Assembly: GCF_009753715.1 (NCBI RefSeq) | Contig: NZ_WQMS01000006.1 | Location: 372,001 to 436,000 of the forward strand | DNA from: Sphingomonas horti | Lineage (GTDB): Bacteria > Pseudomonadota > Alphaproteobacteria > Sphingomonadales > Sphingomonadaceae | Reading direction: 5' to 3' | Length of the DNA stretch: 64,000 nt | In this document: positions 36,108 to 45,837 of the stretch, one piece after another | How the letters are laid out: every line of letters begins with the position of its first letter | Numbering within the stretch: the first letter of the stretch is position 1 | The notes under the pieces: model-generated | The model's input: the letters and a program-made list of their open reading frames with translations, nothing else | Database searches by the model: none | What the model was told of the DNA's origin: nothing | Translations under genes and position numbers: made by a program

Positions 36108-37184
36108 ATGGCTCTGACTGCGCGCGATGGCGGTGATGCTGCGCCCACGGGACCCGATCGGCTGCTGGCCGAGGCGGCCCAGGTCGCGCGCCATGCCGAC
36201 GCGCGGCTGACGGCCGCGCTCAACGATCTGTTCCTGCCCGATTTCGTCCGTCCGACCGACAGCCAGCGCGCCGCAATGGCCAACATGCTCGATGCGCTGG
36301 TCACCGAGCTGGATCGCGACCTCCGCGCGGGCCTGATCGCACGACTGGGCGAGGCCGCTCCCCCGGTGCTCGGCGTCGCGCGCATCCCGATCATCCGCCC
36401 GATCTTCGATCGCGCCGGCGTGCTCCGCGACCGGGAGCTGGTCGCGCTGCTGCTCGCCCGGGCGGAAGAGCATCGTATCGCGCAGGCGATTCGGCGCGTC
36501 GCGCAGATCAGCCCCGAACCGACCCCGGCCGTGCAGCTGGCGATCGCGCCGGACGTCGAGGCGACATTGCAGCTCGCCGAGAACCGCCGCACCGGCAGCT
36601 ATGGCGAGCCGAACGTCACGGTCGCCGACCTGTCCGCCGAGCTGCTCCACCGTCTGATCTGGTGGGCGGCGGCGGCGCTGCGGGACTATCTGGGGCGTTC
36701 GACCACGCTGGACGCCGGCACGCGTGACGAGGCGATCGCGGCGGTGGTCGCATCGCGCCTCGCCGCCCATGACGAAGGGCAGACGCTGGAGGCAGCGGCG
36801 ATGCGCGCCGCGATGGCGCTGCACGGCGACGAATCGCTGCTGTTCGAGCTGTTCCGCGCCGGCCGCTTCAGCCTGTTCGTCGCGATGCTCGCGGTGCGTG
36901 CCCGGATCGACTTTGCGCCTGCCTTCATGCTCGCGGCCGATCCCGGCATCGGCGCGCTCGCGGTGCTGCTGCGCGCCGTCGAGGCCTCGACCCAGGTCGC
37001 TGCCCCTGTCCTGCTGCAGATGGCGGCGATAAACCGTCTCTCCGAAGCCAAGCTCGAGGAGCGGGTGAACGACTATCTCGATCTCGAACTCGCCGCCGCC
37101 CAGGACGCGATCCGGCCGTGGCGGCTCGAAAAGGCGTTCCGCCACGCGATCGCCGATATCGGGCGGGAGCGGCGGCAGAAATGA
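36108..37184 (+). CDS. DUF2336 domain protein
   Basis: A 358-residue helical protein of the DUF2336 type. Repeated hydrophobic helices with Ala/Arg/Leu are seen (LFLPDFVRPTDSQRAAMANMLDALVTELDRDLR; AAPPVLGVARIPIIRPIFDRAGVLRDRELVALLL). The start is probably ATG at 36108; ATG 36072 is in frame. It overlaps the downstream kinase gene by four bases (ATGA), so the two are translated together. Function unknown. Confidence 0.75.
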   Translation: MALTARDGGDAAPTGPDRLLAEAAQVARHADARLTAALNDLFLPDFVRPTDSQRAAMANMLDALVTELDRDLRAGLIARLGEAAPPVLGVARIPIIRPIFDRAGVLRDRELVALLLARAEEHRIAQAIRRVAQISPEPTPAVQLAIAPDVEATLQLAENRRTGSYGEPNVTVADLSAELLHRLIWWAAAALRDYLGRSTTLDAGTRDEAIAAVVASRLAAHDEGQTLEAAAMRAAMALHGDESLLFELFRAGRFSLFVAMLAVRARIDFAPAFMLAADPGIGALAVLLRAVEASTQVAAPVLLQMAAINRLSEAKLEERVNDYLDLELAAAQDAIRPWRLEKAFRHAIADIGRERRQK

Positions 37185-38500
37185 GCGGCAGCCTTGCCTA
37201 TGGCCGCGTCGACCGCGACGGCCGGCTGGTGGAAGCGGAGCTGCCGCTCCAGCGCCTCCAGGAATCCGCCGGTTCCGGGCTGGGGCAGCCGATCGCCGTT
37301 CCGCAGATCGCGACGATGGCGCGGCTCGCGCAGCGGCTCGGCATCCTCGTCTCGCGCTGCGTGATCGCGGCGGAAGGCAGCGACGATCTCGATCTCTGGG
37401 TCGAGGCGAAGCCCGACAATGATGGCGTCGCGCTGTCCGTCGGCGGGTGGGCACGGCGTCCGTCGCGCGGCGGCGATGAGGGCGGCGAGCGCGTCTATGA
37501 CTTCATGCGTTCGCGCGGCGACTGGCTGTGGGAAACCGACGCTTCGCTGAAGATCACCTCGATCGGCGCCGACGCTGCGGAGTCGATGGTGGGTCAGCCG
37601 TTCGGGCGCATCTTCCAGTTCGTCGATACCGGCGAGGGCCTGGCGATCCTGGAAGCGCTGGCGACCCGCGCGCGGTTCGAAGGCCAGGAAGCGGTGGTCC
37701 GCGTGTCGGGCGAGCGGGTCCGGCTGACCGGCCTGCCGCTGATGGACGGGGGCGGGCGCTTCGCCGGCTATCGCGGCAACGCTTTCCGGCTCGATGGCGA
37801 GCCGGCGGTGGCGGAACCGCAGGAGCCGGCGGTGGACGCGTTCGGCGCCCGCCTCGAAAAGGCGCTGCGCGGGCCGCTGTCGCAGATCATCGAGCAGGCG
37901 GAGAATATCGGCGCGCAGAAAGACGGCCCGATCCGCCGCGACTATGCCGAATATGCGAACGACATCGCCAGCGCCGGCCGGCACCTTCTGGGCGTGATCG
38001 GCGACCTGGTCGACCTCCAGGCGATCGAGCGCGACGACTTCCGGCCGCGGAGCGAACGCATCGACCTGACCGAAATTGCCCGCCGCGCTGCCGGCCTGCT
38101 GAAGGTGCGCGCATCCGAACGCGGCATCCGCATCGACGCGCCCGCCGCCGACGAGACCCTGCTCGCGATGGGCGACGAGGGCCGCGTGATCCAGATCCTC
38201 GTCAACCTGATCGGCAACGCCGTCCGGCATTCGCCCGATGGCGCCTCGATCTGGCTCCGTGCCGAGGCGCAGGACCGGCGCGCGGTGCTCGTCGTGGCGG
38301 ACCAGGGCCCTGGCATCGCGCCCGCGGATCATCAGCGCGTGTTCGACAAATTCACGCGGATCGCCCCTTCCGACGGTGCCGGCAGCGGCCTCGGCCTCTA
38401 CATCGCGCGCAGGCTCGCGCGAGCGATGGGCGGCGACATCGCCGTCGACAGCGCGCCGGGCCAGGGCGCGCGCTTCATCCTGAGCCTGCCGCTCGCCTAA
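37181..38500 (+). CDS. Histidine-kinase-like protein with Lys at the phosphoacceptor position
   Basis: A 439-residue protein with a PAS-like region (about residues 100-205, WETDASLKITSIGADAAESMVG) and a C-terminal HATPase domain with N box NLIGNAVRHSP, G1 box DQGPGIAP, and GSGLGLYIARRLARAMGG. In the DHp-type helix the sequence aligned to SHELRTPL reads E-K227-A-L-R-G-P-L, so the phospho-accepting histidine is replaced by Lys. This suggests an ATP-binding regulator rather than a canonical kinase, in the manner of DivL-like pseudokinases. It is coupled to the DUF2336 gene, with no response regulator nearby. Confidence 0.85.
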   Translation: MSGSLAYGRVDRDGRLVEAELPLQRLQESAGSGLGQPIAVPQIATMARLAQRLGILVSRCVIAAEGSDDLDLWVEAKPDNDGVALSVGGWARRPSRGGDEGGERVYDFMRSRGDWLWETDASLKITSIGADAAESMVGQPFGRIFQFVDTGEGLAILEALATRARFEGQEAVVRVSGERVRLTGLPLMDGGGRFAGYRGNAFRLDGEPAVAEPQEPAVDAFGARLEKALRGPLSQIIEQAENIGAQKDGPIRRDYAEYANDIASAGRHLLGVIGDLVDLQAIERDDFRPRSERIDLTEIARRAAGLLKVRASERGIRIDAPAADETLLAMGDEGRVIQILVNLIGNAVRHSPDGASIWLRAEAQDRRAVLVVADQGPGIAPADHQRVFDKFTRIAPSDGAGSGLGLYIARRLARAMGGDIAVDSAPGQGARFILSLPLA

Positions 38501-39018
38501 TCGAGCTTCCGGATCGTCTCGTCGAGGCGGCCGACCGTGATCCCCAGCTTGGTAAGGCGCATCCGGTTGAGCGCCGTGCGTCCACCCGGCTGCAGGTAGA
38601 TCCACTGCTCGGCGGTCACCCCGTCCTTCATCGGATAGCGCAGGTGAAGCATGTTGCCTTGCACCTCGCCGGCGACCGGCCCGGTGGCGTCGGTCAGCGT
38701 GCCCGCAAAGCGGTTGCCGCCGAGCGGCCGGAACCGCCACTGGCGCTTCTCCGGCGCGCGGGTCCCGCGCCGCACTTCCTGGTCCAGCACCAGCGTGCCG
38801 TCGGGCCCGCTCCGGCCAAAACCTTCGACGCGGACCGGCTCCGGGTGCTTGAAGATGATCTTCAGCGTCGCGTCGCCGTGCGTGCGTCCGGCGAAGAAGG
38901 CGGCGACGCCGAAGACCGGCTGCGGCCGCGCCAGCTCTTCGCCCGGATGGCTGGCCGAGCAGCCGGCCAGCGCAACCGCGGCGAGCAGCCCGATCCTAGC
39001 GCCGGTCGATTGGAACAT
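38497..39018 (-). CDS. DUF3833 family lipoprotein
   Basis: A 173-residue lipoprotein (lipobox LAGCSA, about residues 17-22). The DUF3833 core has YPSIF-free but typical blocks: [69 protein letters not shown]. It overlaps gltA's 3' end by 23 bases and the kinase's end by four. Function unknown. Confidence 0.82.
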   Translation of the reverse strand: MFQSTGARIGLLAAVALAGCSASHPGEELARPQPVFGVAAFFAGRTHGDATLKIIFKHPEPVRVEGFGRSGPDGTLVLDQEVRRGTRAPEKRQWRFRPLGGNRFAGTLTDATGPVAGEVQGNMLHLRYPMKDGVTAEQWIYLQPGGRTALNRMRLTKLGITVGRLDETIRKLD

Positions 39019-40279
39019 AATCGCGCTGCGTCGGCCCGGTGTAGAGCTGGCGCGGGCGGCCGATCTTCTGGTCGGGATCGGTGATCATCTCGTTCCACTG
39101 GGCGATCCAGCCGACCGTGCGGGCAAGCGCGAACAAAGCGGTGAACATCGAGGTCGGGAAGCCGATCGCCGACAGGATCACGCCCGAATAGAAATCGACG
39201 TTCGGGAACAGCTTCTTCTCGATGAAATAGTCGTCGTTGAGTGCCATTTCCTCGAGCTGCAGCGCGACCTCGAACACCGGGTCGGTAACCTTCAGCGCGT
39301 TGAACACCTCGCGCACGGTCTTCTGCATCACCGTGGCGCGCGGGTCGTAGTTCTTGTAGACGCGGTGGCCGAAGCCCATCAGCCGGAACGGGTCGTCCTT
39401 GTCCTTCGCGCGCTCGATATAGTGGGGGATGCGGTCCGGGGTGCCGATCTCGCGCAGCATGTTGAGCGCGGCCTCGTTGGCGCCGCCATGCGCCGGGCCC
39501 CACAGGCAGGCGATGCCGGCGGCGATGCACGCGAACGGATTGGCGCCCGACGACCCGGCCAGACGCACCGTCGAGGTCGACGCGTTCTGCTCGTGGTCGG
39601 CATGGAGGATGAAGATGCGGTCCATCGCCTTCTCGACCGCGGGGTCGACTTCGTACGGCTCGGCCGGCACGCCAAAGGTCATGCGCAGGAAATTGGCCGA
39701 ATAGCTCAGCGAGTTGTCGGGATAGAGGAAGGGCTGGCCGACCGAATATTTGAACGCCATCGCCGCGATCGTCGGCATCTTCGCGATCAGCCGGTGGCTG
39801 GCGATCATCCGCTGCTGCGGGTCGGTGATGTCGGTCGAGTCGTGGTAGAAGGCGGAAAGCGCGCCGACGATGCCGCACATGATCGCCATCGGGTGCGCAT
39901 CGCGCCGGAAGCCGCGCAGGAACGTCATCAGCTGCTCGTGCAGCATCGTGTGGCGGCTGATCGTGCGGCTGAACGTCGCCAGCTCGTCCTGCTTCGGCAG
40001 CTCGCCGTTCAACAGCAGGTAGCAGACTTCCATGAAGCTCGACTGCTCGGCGAGCTGGCTGATCGGGTAGCCGCGGTGCAGCAGCACGCCCTGGTCGCCA
40101 TCGATATAGGTGATCTTGGACTGGCAGCTGGCCGTGGACGTGAAGCCGGGATCGTAGGTGAAGGCGCTGGTCTGCGCATACAACTTGCGGATGTCGATGA
40201 CCTCGGGGCCGACCGATCCGTGCAGGACCGGGAATTCCGTCTCTTTGCCTCCGAGCGCCAGCTTTGCCATGTCACCCAT
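38996..40279 (-). CDS. gltA: Citrate synthase
   Basis: A 427-residue type-II (hexameric) citrate synthase. It has [20 protein letters not shown]-type N terminus, catalytic His in [14 protein letters not shown], and the [13 protein letters not shown] block. It condenses oxaloacetate and acetyl-CoA in the TCA cycle. AAGGAG 7 bases upstream supports the ATG at 40279; another ATG is at 40270. It follows gltX by only 4 bases, suggesting one operon. Confidence 0.97.
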   Translation of the reverse strand: MGDMAKLALGGKETEFPVLHGSVGPEVIDIRKLYAQTSAFTYDPGFTSTASCQSKITYIDGDQGVLLHRGYPISQLAEQSSFMEVCYLLLNGELPKQDELATFSRTISRHTMLHEQLMTFLRGFRRDAHPMAIMCGIVGALSAFYHDSTDITDPQQRMIASHRLIAKMPTIAAMAFKYSVGQPFLYPDNSLSYSANFLRMTFGVPAEPYEVDPAVEKAMDRIFILHADHEQNASTSTVRLAGSSGANPFACIAAGIACLWGPAHGGANEAALNMLREIGTPDRIPHYIERAKDKDDPFRLMGFGHRVYKNYDPRATVMQKTVREVFNALKVTDPVFEVALQLEEMALNDDYFIEKKLFPNVDFYSGVILSAIGFPTSMFTALFALARTVGWIAQWNEMITDPDQKIGRPRQLYTGPTQRDYVPIDRR

Positions 40280-40283
40280 ATCG

Positions 40284-41729
40284 TTACTCCTTGATCATCT
40301 GCGCCTCGGCGCTGCCCCTGTTTCCTTGCGCAACGTCCGCCAGCCGGGCCAGCGATTCCGCGCGGCCCAGCAACACCAGCACGTCGAATATGCCCGGAGA
40401 GGTGGTCCGGCCCGTAAGCGCGGCGCGCAATGGTTGCGCGACCTTTCCGAGACCAATCCCGGCCTCCTCCGCAACCTGCCGCACCGCTTCTTCGATCGGC
40501 CCGGCCGCCCAGTCGGAAACGGCCGCGAGCGCGTCGTGGGCTTTCCCCAGGAGCGTTGGCGCTTCGCCTTGTAGCAGCGCTGCGGCCTTGTCGTCGATAG
40601 TGAGGGGACGCGCGGCGAACAGGAAAGTTGCTCCGTCCGCGATCTCGTCCAGCGTCTTCGCGCGCGGCTTCAGCTCCGGCATAGCGCGCACCAGCAGCGC
40701 CTGCTCGTCCGGCGAGAGCGCGCGGCCGATCAGCTTTGCCACGCGCGGGTCCGCAAGGCCGGCCAGCCGCGCGTCGTCGGCCTCGCGCAGATAATGGCCG
40801 TTCAGGTTCTCCAGCTTCTTCAGGTCGAAGCGCGACGGCGAACGCCCAACGCCTCCGATGTCGAACCATTCGATCGCCTGGTCACGCGAGATGATCTCGG
40901 CATCCCCATGCCCCCAGCCCAGCCGGAGCAGGTAATTGTTCACCGCTTCCGGCAGCATGCCGAGCTCATCGCGATAGGCGTCGACGCCCAGCGCGCCGTG
41001 CCGTTTCGACAGCTTCGCGCCGTCCGCGCCGTGGATCAGCGGGATATGGGCATAGGCCGGCTCCGGCCAGCCCATCGCCTTGATGATGCCAAGCTGGCGG
41101 AAGGCGTTGTTCAGATGATCGTCGCCGCGGATCACATGGGTCACGTCCATGTCGTGATCGTCGACGACGACCGCGAGCATATAGGTCGGCGTGCCGTCGG
41201 AGCGGAGCAGGATCATATCGTCCAGCTCGCTGTTCTGGACAGTCACGCGGCCCTGGACGAGATCGTCGATCGCCGTCTCGCCGTCGCGCGGCGCCTTCAG
41301 GCGCACGGCATAGGGCGCGTCCTCCGGCCAGTCGGTGCGGTCGCGCCAGCGCCCGTCATAGCGGAGCGGCAGCTTCGCCGCGCGCTGCTGCTCGCGCAGT
41401 TCGGCCAGCTCCTCGGAGGTCGCGTAGCAGCGATAGGCGTGGCCGCCCGCCAGCATCGCTTCGGCGACCTCGACATGCCGCGCGGCGCGCTGCGACTGGA
41501 ACACCGTCTCGCCGTCCCAGTGCAGATCGAGCCAGGTCATGCCGTCCAGGATCGCGTCGATCGCTTCCTGGGTGGAGCGCGCCTTGTCGGTGTCCTCGAT
41601 GCGCAGCAGGAACTTGCCGCCGTGATGACGCGCGAACAGCAGGTTGAACAAAGCGGTGCGCGCCCCGCCGATATGCAGGAAACCGGTCGGCGAGGGGGCA
41701 AAACGGGTGACGACGCTGCTTGCGCTCAA
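40284..41729 (-). CDS. gltX: Glutamyl-tRNA synthetase
   Basis: A 481-residue GltX, class I. The HIGH motif is H19-I-G-G22 ([14 protein letters not shown]), and KMSKS-type KLSKR is present ([12 protein letters not shown]). It begins [16 protein letters not shown]. It charges tRNA-Glu and, in alphaproteobacteria, often also tRNA-Gln for amidotransfer. Transcribed ahead of gltA. Divergent from comEC, whose start is within about 30 bases. Confidence 0.96.
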   Translation of the reverse strand: MSASSVVTRFAPSPTGFLHIGGARTALFNLLFARHHGGKFLLRIEDTDKARSTQEAIDAILDGMTWLDLHWDGETVFQSQRAARHVEVAEAMLAGGHAYRCYATSEELAELREQQRAAKLPLRYDGRWRDRTDWPEDAPYAVRLKAPRDGETAIDDLVQGRVTVQNSELDDMILLRSDGTPTYMLAVVVDDHDMDVTHVIRGDDHLNNAFRQLGIIKAMGWPEPAYAHIPLIHGADGAKLSKRHGALGVDAYRDELGMLPEAVNNYLLRLGWGHGDAEIISRDQAIEWFDIGGVGRSPSRFDLKKLENLNGHYLREADDARLAGLADPRVAKLIGRALSPDEQALLVRAMPELKPRAKTLDEIADGATFLFAARPLTIDDKAAALLQGEAPTLLGKAHDALAAVSDWAAGPIEEAVRQVAEEAGIGLGKVAQPLRAALTGRTTSPGIFDVLVLLGRAESLARLADVAQGNRGSAEAQMIKE

Positions 41730-41759
41730 GCGCTTATGCTCCCTACGCTGCGGTGGACC

Positions 41760-43898
41760 ATGAACTCAGGTGCCGGCGCCCCTAGCATGCCCTTTGCCCC
41801 CGGCGGAAGAGGGTGGCGGCTGGACGGAGCGCTGGCGCGGATTGAGGCCTGGCTGGAGGGGGAGCGCGACCAGCTGCCTTTATGGCTGCCGGTCATGCTG
41901 GGCCTCGGCATCGCCGGCTGGTTCATGCTGCCGGACCGGGCGAGCTGGACGGCGCTGATCGCGGCGGCGCTCGGGCTCGCGCTCGCCGGAGTGGCGGTCG
42001 GGCTTGCGCGGCGCACGGGATTCGCGCTGCTGGCCGGCGGCCTCGCGATCGCGGGCGGCTGCGCGCTTGCCTGGGCAAAGGCGGAATGGGTCGCGGTGCC
42101 GGTGCTGACCCGGCCCGTCGTGGCCGCGTTCGATGCGGACGTCGAGCGCGTGCAGCAATTGGCGGCGAAGGACAGCGTGCGCGTTGTCCTCCGCCCGATC
42201 GCGGCCCCGACGCTGCCCCCGCGCCTCCGCGTGAACATCGCCAATGCCGATGCGCCGCCGGGGCTCGCGCGGGGCGACCGGCTGCAGCTGCGCGCCAGGC
42301 TGATGCCGCCGCCTTCCGCCTCGCTGCCGGGCGGCTACGACTTCGCGATCACCGCCTGGTTCCAGCAATTGGGCGCGACCGGCAAGGCGTTCACTCCGGT
42401 CGAGCGGCTGTCCGCGGTCCCCGATGGCGGCTCGCTGCGGGAGCGGATCGGCAAGCACATCCGCGACGCGCTGCCGGGGCAGGGCGCAGGGATCGCAGTC
42501 GCGCTTGTGACGGGCGACCAGGGCAGTGTCAGCGAAGCCGACGCCGACGCGATGCGCCGCTCCGGCCTCGCGCACCTGCTGTCGGTCAGCGGGCTGCATA
42601 TCACTGCCGCCGTCGGTGCGGCGATGCTGCTGACGCTCAGGCTGTTGGCGCTGAGCCCGGCGCTCGCGCTGCGCTGGCCGCTGATGCTGATCGCGGCCGG
42701 CGTGGGAGCGGTGACCGGCATTGCCTATACCTTCATCAGCGGCGCGGAGGTGCCGACGGTCCGCGCCTGCGTGGCGGCGCTGCTGGTGCTGGCCGGCCTC
42801 GTGATCGGGCGTGAGGCACTGACCCTGCGGCTGGTCGCGGCGGGTGCCCTGGTCGTGCTGCTGGTCTGGCCGGAGGCGCTGATCGGCCCCAGCTTCCAGC
42901 TGAGCTTCGCCGCCGTGGTCGCGATCATCGCGCTGCACGAGCATCCGCGGATGCGCGCCTTCACCGCCGCGCGCGAGGAAGGGCCGCTGTTCCGCCTCGG
43001 CCGCAACGCCGCCGCTTTGCTGCTGAGCGGCATCGCGGTCGAGATCGCGCTGGCGCCGATCGCGCTGTTCCATTTCCATCGCGAGGGACTGTACGGCGCC
43101 CTCGCCAATATTGTCGCGATCCCGGTCACCACGTTCGTCGTGATGCCGCTGGAGGTGCTGGCTTTGCTGTTCGATCTTGTCGGCCTTGGCGCGCCTTTCT
43201 GGTGGGCAACCGGCAAGGCGATCGCACTGCTGCTCTGGATCGCGCACGCCGCCGGCAACGCGCCCGGGGCCGTCGCGCTGCTGCCCGGCGTTCCGCGCGG
43301 CGCCTTCGCGCTGATCGTGGCGGGCGGCCTCTGGATATCCCTGTGGCGCACCCGCCTGCGCTGGCTAGGGGCGTTGCCGTTCGCGGCCGGCGCCGCCTGG
43401 GCGCTCGCCGTCCCCGCGCCGGACCTGCTCGTCACCGCTGACGGCCGTCACCTTGCCCTTCGGGGCGCTGGCGGGAGCTACGCCCTGCTCCGCCCCAAGG
43501 CGAAGGATTTCGTCCGCGACATGCTGTCCGAAGCCGCCGGCATCGACGACGAGCTCGCCGACCTCGACGACCTGCCCGGCGCCACCTGCACCGCCGACAC
43601 CTGCCGCGCCACGATCCGCGCCGACGGCCGCGACTGGCACCTCCTTGCCACCCGCAGCGCCTACCTGACGCCGATCCGGGCCATGAACCAGGCCTGCGCC
43701 GAAGCCGACATCGTCATCAGCGACAGACGGTTGCCGAGAACCTGCCGCCCGCGCTGGCTGAAGCTCGACAAGCCGATGCTGGAGCGCACGGGCGGAGTGG
43801 CGATCGTGTTCGGCGAGAATCCGACTGTGCGGATCACGAAGATGGCGGGCGACCAGCATGCGTGGGTTGCGCTTGCATCGGCGCGACCACGTCGCTGA
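41760..43898 (+). CDS. comEC: ComEC/Rec2-type DNA uptake membrane protein
   Basis: A 712-residue ComEC family protein. The N-terminal DUF4131-like region is followed by an OB-like loop ([16 protein letters not shown]...[14 protein letters not shown]) and the competence domain ([56 protein letters not shown]). The expected MBL nuclease domain is reduced: the last part ([12 protein letters not shown]...) lacks an HxHxDH motif. Start choice is uncertain between 41736, 41760 and 41787. Confidence 0.88.
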   Translation: MNSGAGAPSMPFAPGGRGWRLDGALARIEAWLEGERDQLPLWLPVMLGLGIAGWFMLPDRASWTALIAAALGLALAGVAVGLARRTGFALLAGGLAIAGGCALAWAKAEWVAVPVLTRPVVAAFDADVERVQQLAAKDSVRVVLRPIAAPTLPPRLRVNIANADAPPGLARGDRLQLRARLMPPPSASLPGGYDFAITAWFQQLGATGKAFTPVERLSAVPDGGSLRERIGKHIRDALPGQGAGIAVALVTGDQGSVSEADADAMRRSGLAHLLSVSGLHITAAVGAAMLLTLRLLALSPALALRWPLMLIAAGVGAVTGIAYTFISGAEVPTVRACVAALLVLAGLVIGREALTLRLVAAGALVVLLVWPEALIGPSFQLSFAAVVAIIALHEHPRMRAFTAAREEGPLFRLGRNAAALLLSGIAVEIALAPIALFHFHREGLYGALANIVAIPVTTFVVMPLEVLALLFDLVGLGAPFWWATGKAIALLLWIAHAAGNAPGAVALLPGVPRGAFALIVAGGLWISLWRTRLRWLGALPFAAGAAWALAVPAPDLLVTADGRHLALRGAGGSYALLRPKAKDFVRDMLSEAAGIDDELADLDDLPGATCTADTCRATIRADGRDWHLLATRSAYLTPIRAMNQACAEADIVISDRRLPRTCRPRWLKLDKPMLERTGGVAIVFGENPTVRITKMAGDQHAWVALASARPRR

Positions 43899-43927
43899 TC
43901 GCTTGTCGACTTCCGACCCATAGCGGG

Positions 43928-43946
43928 CCCTCTCCCTATGGGAGAG
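43928..43946 (+). terminator. Short palindrome after comEC
   Basis: CTCTCCC-TAT-GGGAGAG (43930-43946) is a perfect 7-bp hairpin 30 bases beyond comEC. It lacks a T-run and may be a repeat remnant instead. The remainder of 43899-44055 contains nothing else evident. Confidence 0.4.
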
Positions 43947-44055
43947 GTGATTGGTCCGCGACCATCCAAATCAGCCGCCGCCGCCCCGCACCAAGTCGCT
44001 AGACAGTCTCCCCCAAAGGCCGCACAATTGCCGCCGCACTGCAGGGGGCGTCGCG

Positions 44056-45834
44056 TTGAGGATACGATTCTGGGGAACGCGCGGTTCGCTGGCGAAGCCG
44101 GGACCGACCACCGTCCGCTTCGGCGGCAACACGTCGTGCGTGGAGCTGCGCTCGGCGGCGGGGACGCGGGTGGTGATCGACTGCGGCACCGGCGCGCATG
44201 CGCTCGGCCAGGCGATCATGCGCGAAGGCGTGCCGTCGCGCGGGCACGTGCTGATCAGCCACACCCATTGGGATCACATCCAGGGCATCCCGTTCTTCGC
44301 GCCGCTGTTCGCGGCCGGCCACAGCTGGGACATTTACGCGCCCCAGGGTTTCGGCGAGTCGCTGAAGGACACGCTCGCGGGGCAGATGGAATATACCTAT
44401 TTCCCGGTCACGCCCGACGCGTTCGGCGCCAATGTCCGTTATCATAATCTGGGCGAGGGCTGCTTCACGATCGACGACCTGACGATCCGCACCCGCTACC
44501 TCAACCACCCTGCGCTGACGCTCGCCTTCCGCATCGACGGGGACGGCGCCAGTGTCGCCTATGCCTGCGATCATGAGCCGCACTCGCGCGAGCTGGCGCT
44601 GGGCGAAGGCATGATCCACGGCGAGGACCTGGCCCATGCCGAGTTCATGGCCGGCGCCGATCTGATCATCCACGACGCGCAATATCTGGCGGACGAATAT
44701 CAGGCGAAGCAGGGCTGGGGCCACAGCACGGTCGAATATGCGGTCGCGATCGGACGCGCGGCCGGCGCCGACCAGCTCGCGCTCACCCATTATGATCCGA
44801 GCCGCACCGACGACGAGGTCGACGCGATCATCGCCCGCGTCCGCGCGGAGATCGGCACCGGCAAGCCGCAGGTGATCGCCGCGTTCGAGGGGCTCGAGAT
44901 CGGGATCGGGCGGGAGGACGGGCTCGCAGCGCCCGCGCCGCTGCCCAATCTGGAAAGCGCGATCCGCACCGATACGTCGCAGGACCAGGCGCTGGTGCTG
45001 CTGATCGCGCCCAGCGACGAGGTCGCCGAGCGGATCGGCCGCGCGGTCGCGGCGGAACCGGTGCGGCTGGTGCGCGCCGAAAGCCTGGAGCAGGCCGCCG
45101 CCTCGCTGAGCGGGCGCCGGCCGTCACTTGTGCTGGTCGAGGACGGATCGGAGATGCAGCCCTTCGTGCCGAGCCGCCTGGAGTCGCCGGACAATCCTGG
45201 GGAGTCGCATTTCGTGCTGCTCGGGGGATCGGGCGCGGCGGACCGCGGCTATGCCGACCGGCTGGAGGAGCCCTGGTCGGTCGAATATGCGCGCACCCGC
45301 ATCCGCACCTGGCTGATGCGCGCCGAATGCCATTGGGCCCGCCCGGCGATGCCGGATGACGAGGCGGAGCGGATCGCCGCCCTCCATCGCCTCGGCCTGC
45401 TCGACACGCCGCCGGAGGAGCGGTTCGACCGCCATACCCGCATCGCTTCGGCGCTGTTCAAGGTGCCGATCTCGCTGGTCAGCCTGATCGACGAGGACCG
45501 GCAATGGTTCAAGTCGTGCTTCGGCACCGATGTCTGCGAAAGCGCGAGGGAAACGAGCTTCTGCGCGCACGCGATCGCGGCCGGGGACACGCTGATCGTG
45601 CCCGATGCGCTGCAGGACGATCGCTTTCGTGACAATCCGATGGTCTCGGAGGGGCCGCGCATCCGCTTCTATGCCGGCGCGCTGATCCATTCGCCCGAGG
45701 GCAAGAGGATCGGCACGCTCTGCATCCTGGACGTCCGGCCGCGCAACCTGTCGGATCGGGAAGTCGCGCTGCTGAAGGACGTGGCGGCGGCTGTCGAGGC
45801 CGAAATCTGCGGGAACCGCGCAAAGGCCGCCTGA
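44056..45834 (+). CDS. MBL-fold protein fused to a GAF domain
   Basis: A 592-residue two-part protein. Residues about 1-285 form a metallo-beta-lactamase fold (RNase Z-like arrangement): RFWGTRGSLAKPGP, DCGTGAHALG, H69-T-H-W-D-H74, ACDHEPHS, HDAQYL. Residues about 300-425 resemble a degenerate receiver (ALVLLIAPSDEVAERIG...). Residues about 431-590 are a GAF domain (ERIAALHRLGLLDTPPEERFD, SLVSLIDEDRQWFKSC, TLCILDVRPRNLSDREVALL). The start is TTG at 44056. It is followed 3 bases later by a GAF-PAS-adenylate cyclase. Confidence 0.9.
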   Translation: MRIRFWGTRGSLAKPGPTTVRFGGNTSCVELRSAAGTRVVIDCGTGAHALGQAIMREGVPSRGHVLISHTHWDHIQGIPFFAPLFAAGHSWDIYAPQGFGESLKDTLAGQMEYTYFPVTPDAFGANVRYHNLGEGCFTIDDLTIRTRYLNHPALTLAFRIDGDGASVAYACDHEPHSRELALGEGMIHGEDLAHAEFMAGADLIIHDAQYLADEYQAKQGWGHSTVEYAVAIGRAAGADQLALTHYDPSRTDDEVDAIIARVRAEIGTGKPQVIAAFEGLEIGIGREDGLAAPAPLPNLESAIRTDTSQDQALVLLIAPSDEVAERIGRAVAAEPVRLVRAESLEQAAASLSGRRPSLVLVEDGSEMQPFVPSRLESPDNPGESHFVLLGGSGAADRGYADRLEEPWSVEYARTRIRTWLMRAECHWARPAMPDDEAERIAALHRLGLLDTPPEERFDRHTRIASALFKVPISLVSLIDEDRQWFKSCFGTDVCESARETSFCAHAIAAGDTLIVPDALQDDRFRDNPMVSEGPRIRFYAGALIHSPEGKRIGTLCILDVRPRNLSDREVALLKDVAAAVEAEICGNRAKAA

Positions 45835-45837
45835 CGG

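Noticed and set aside
40794-41759. Upstream extension of comEC into gltX
   Set aside because: It is antisense to gltX; the comEC domain begins after 41760.
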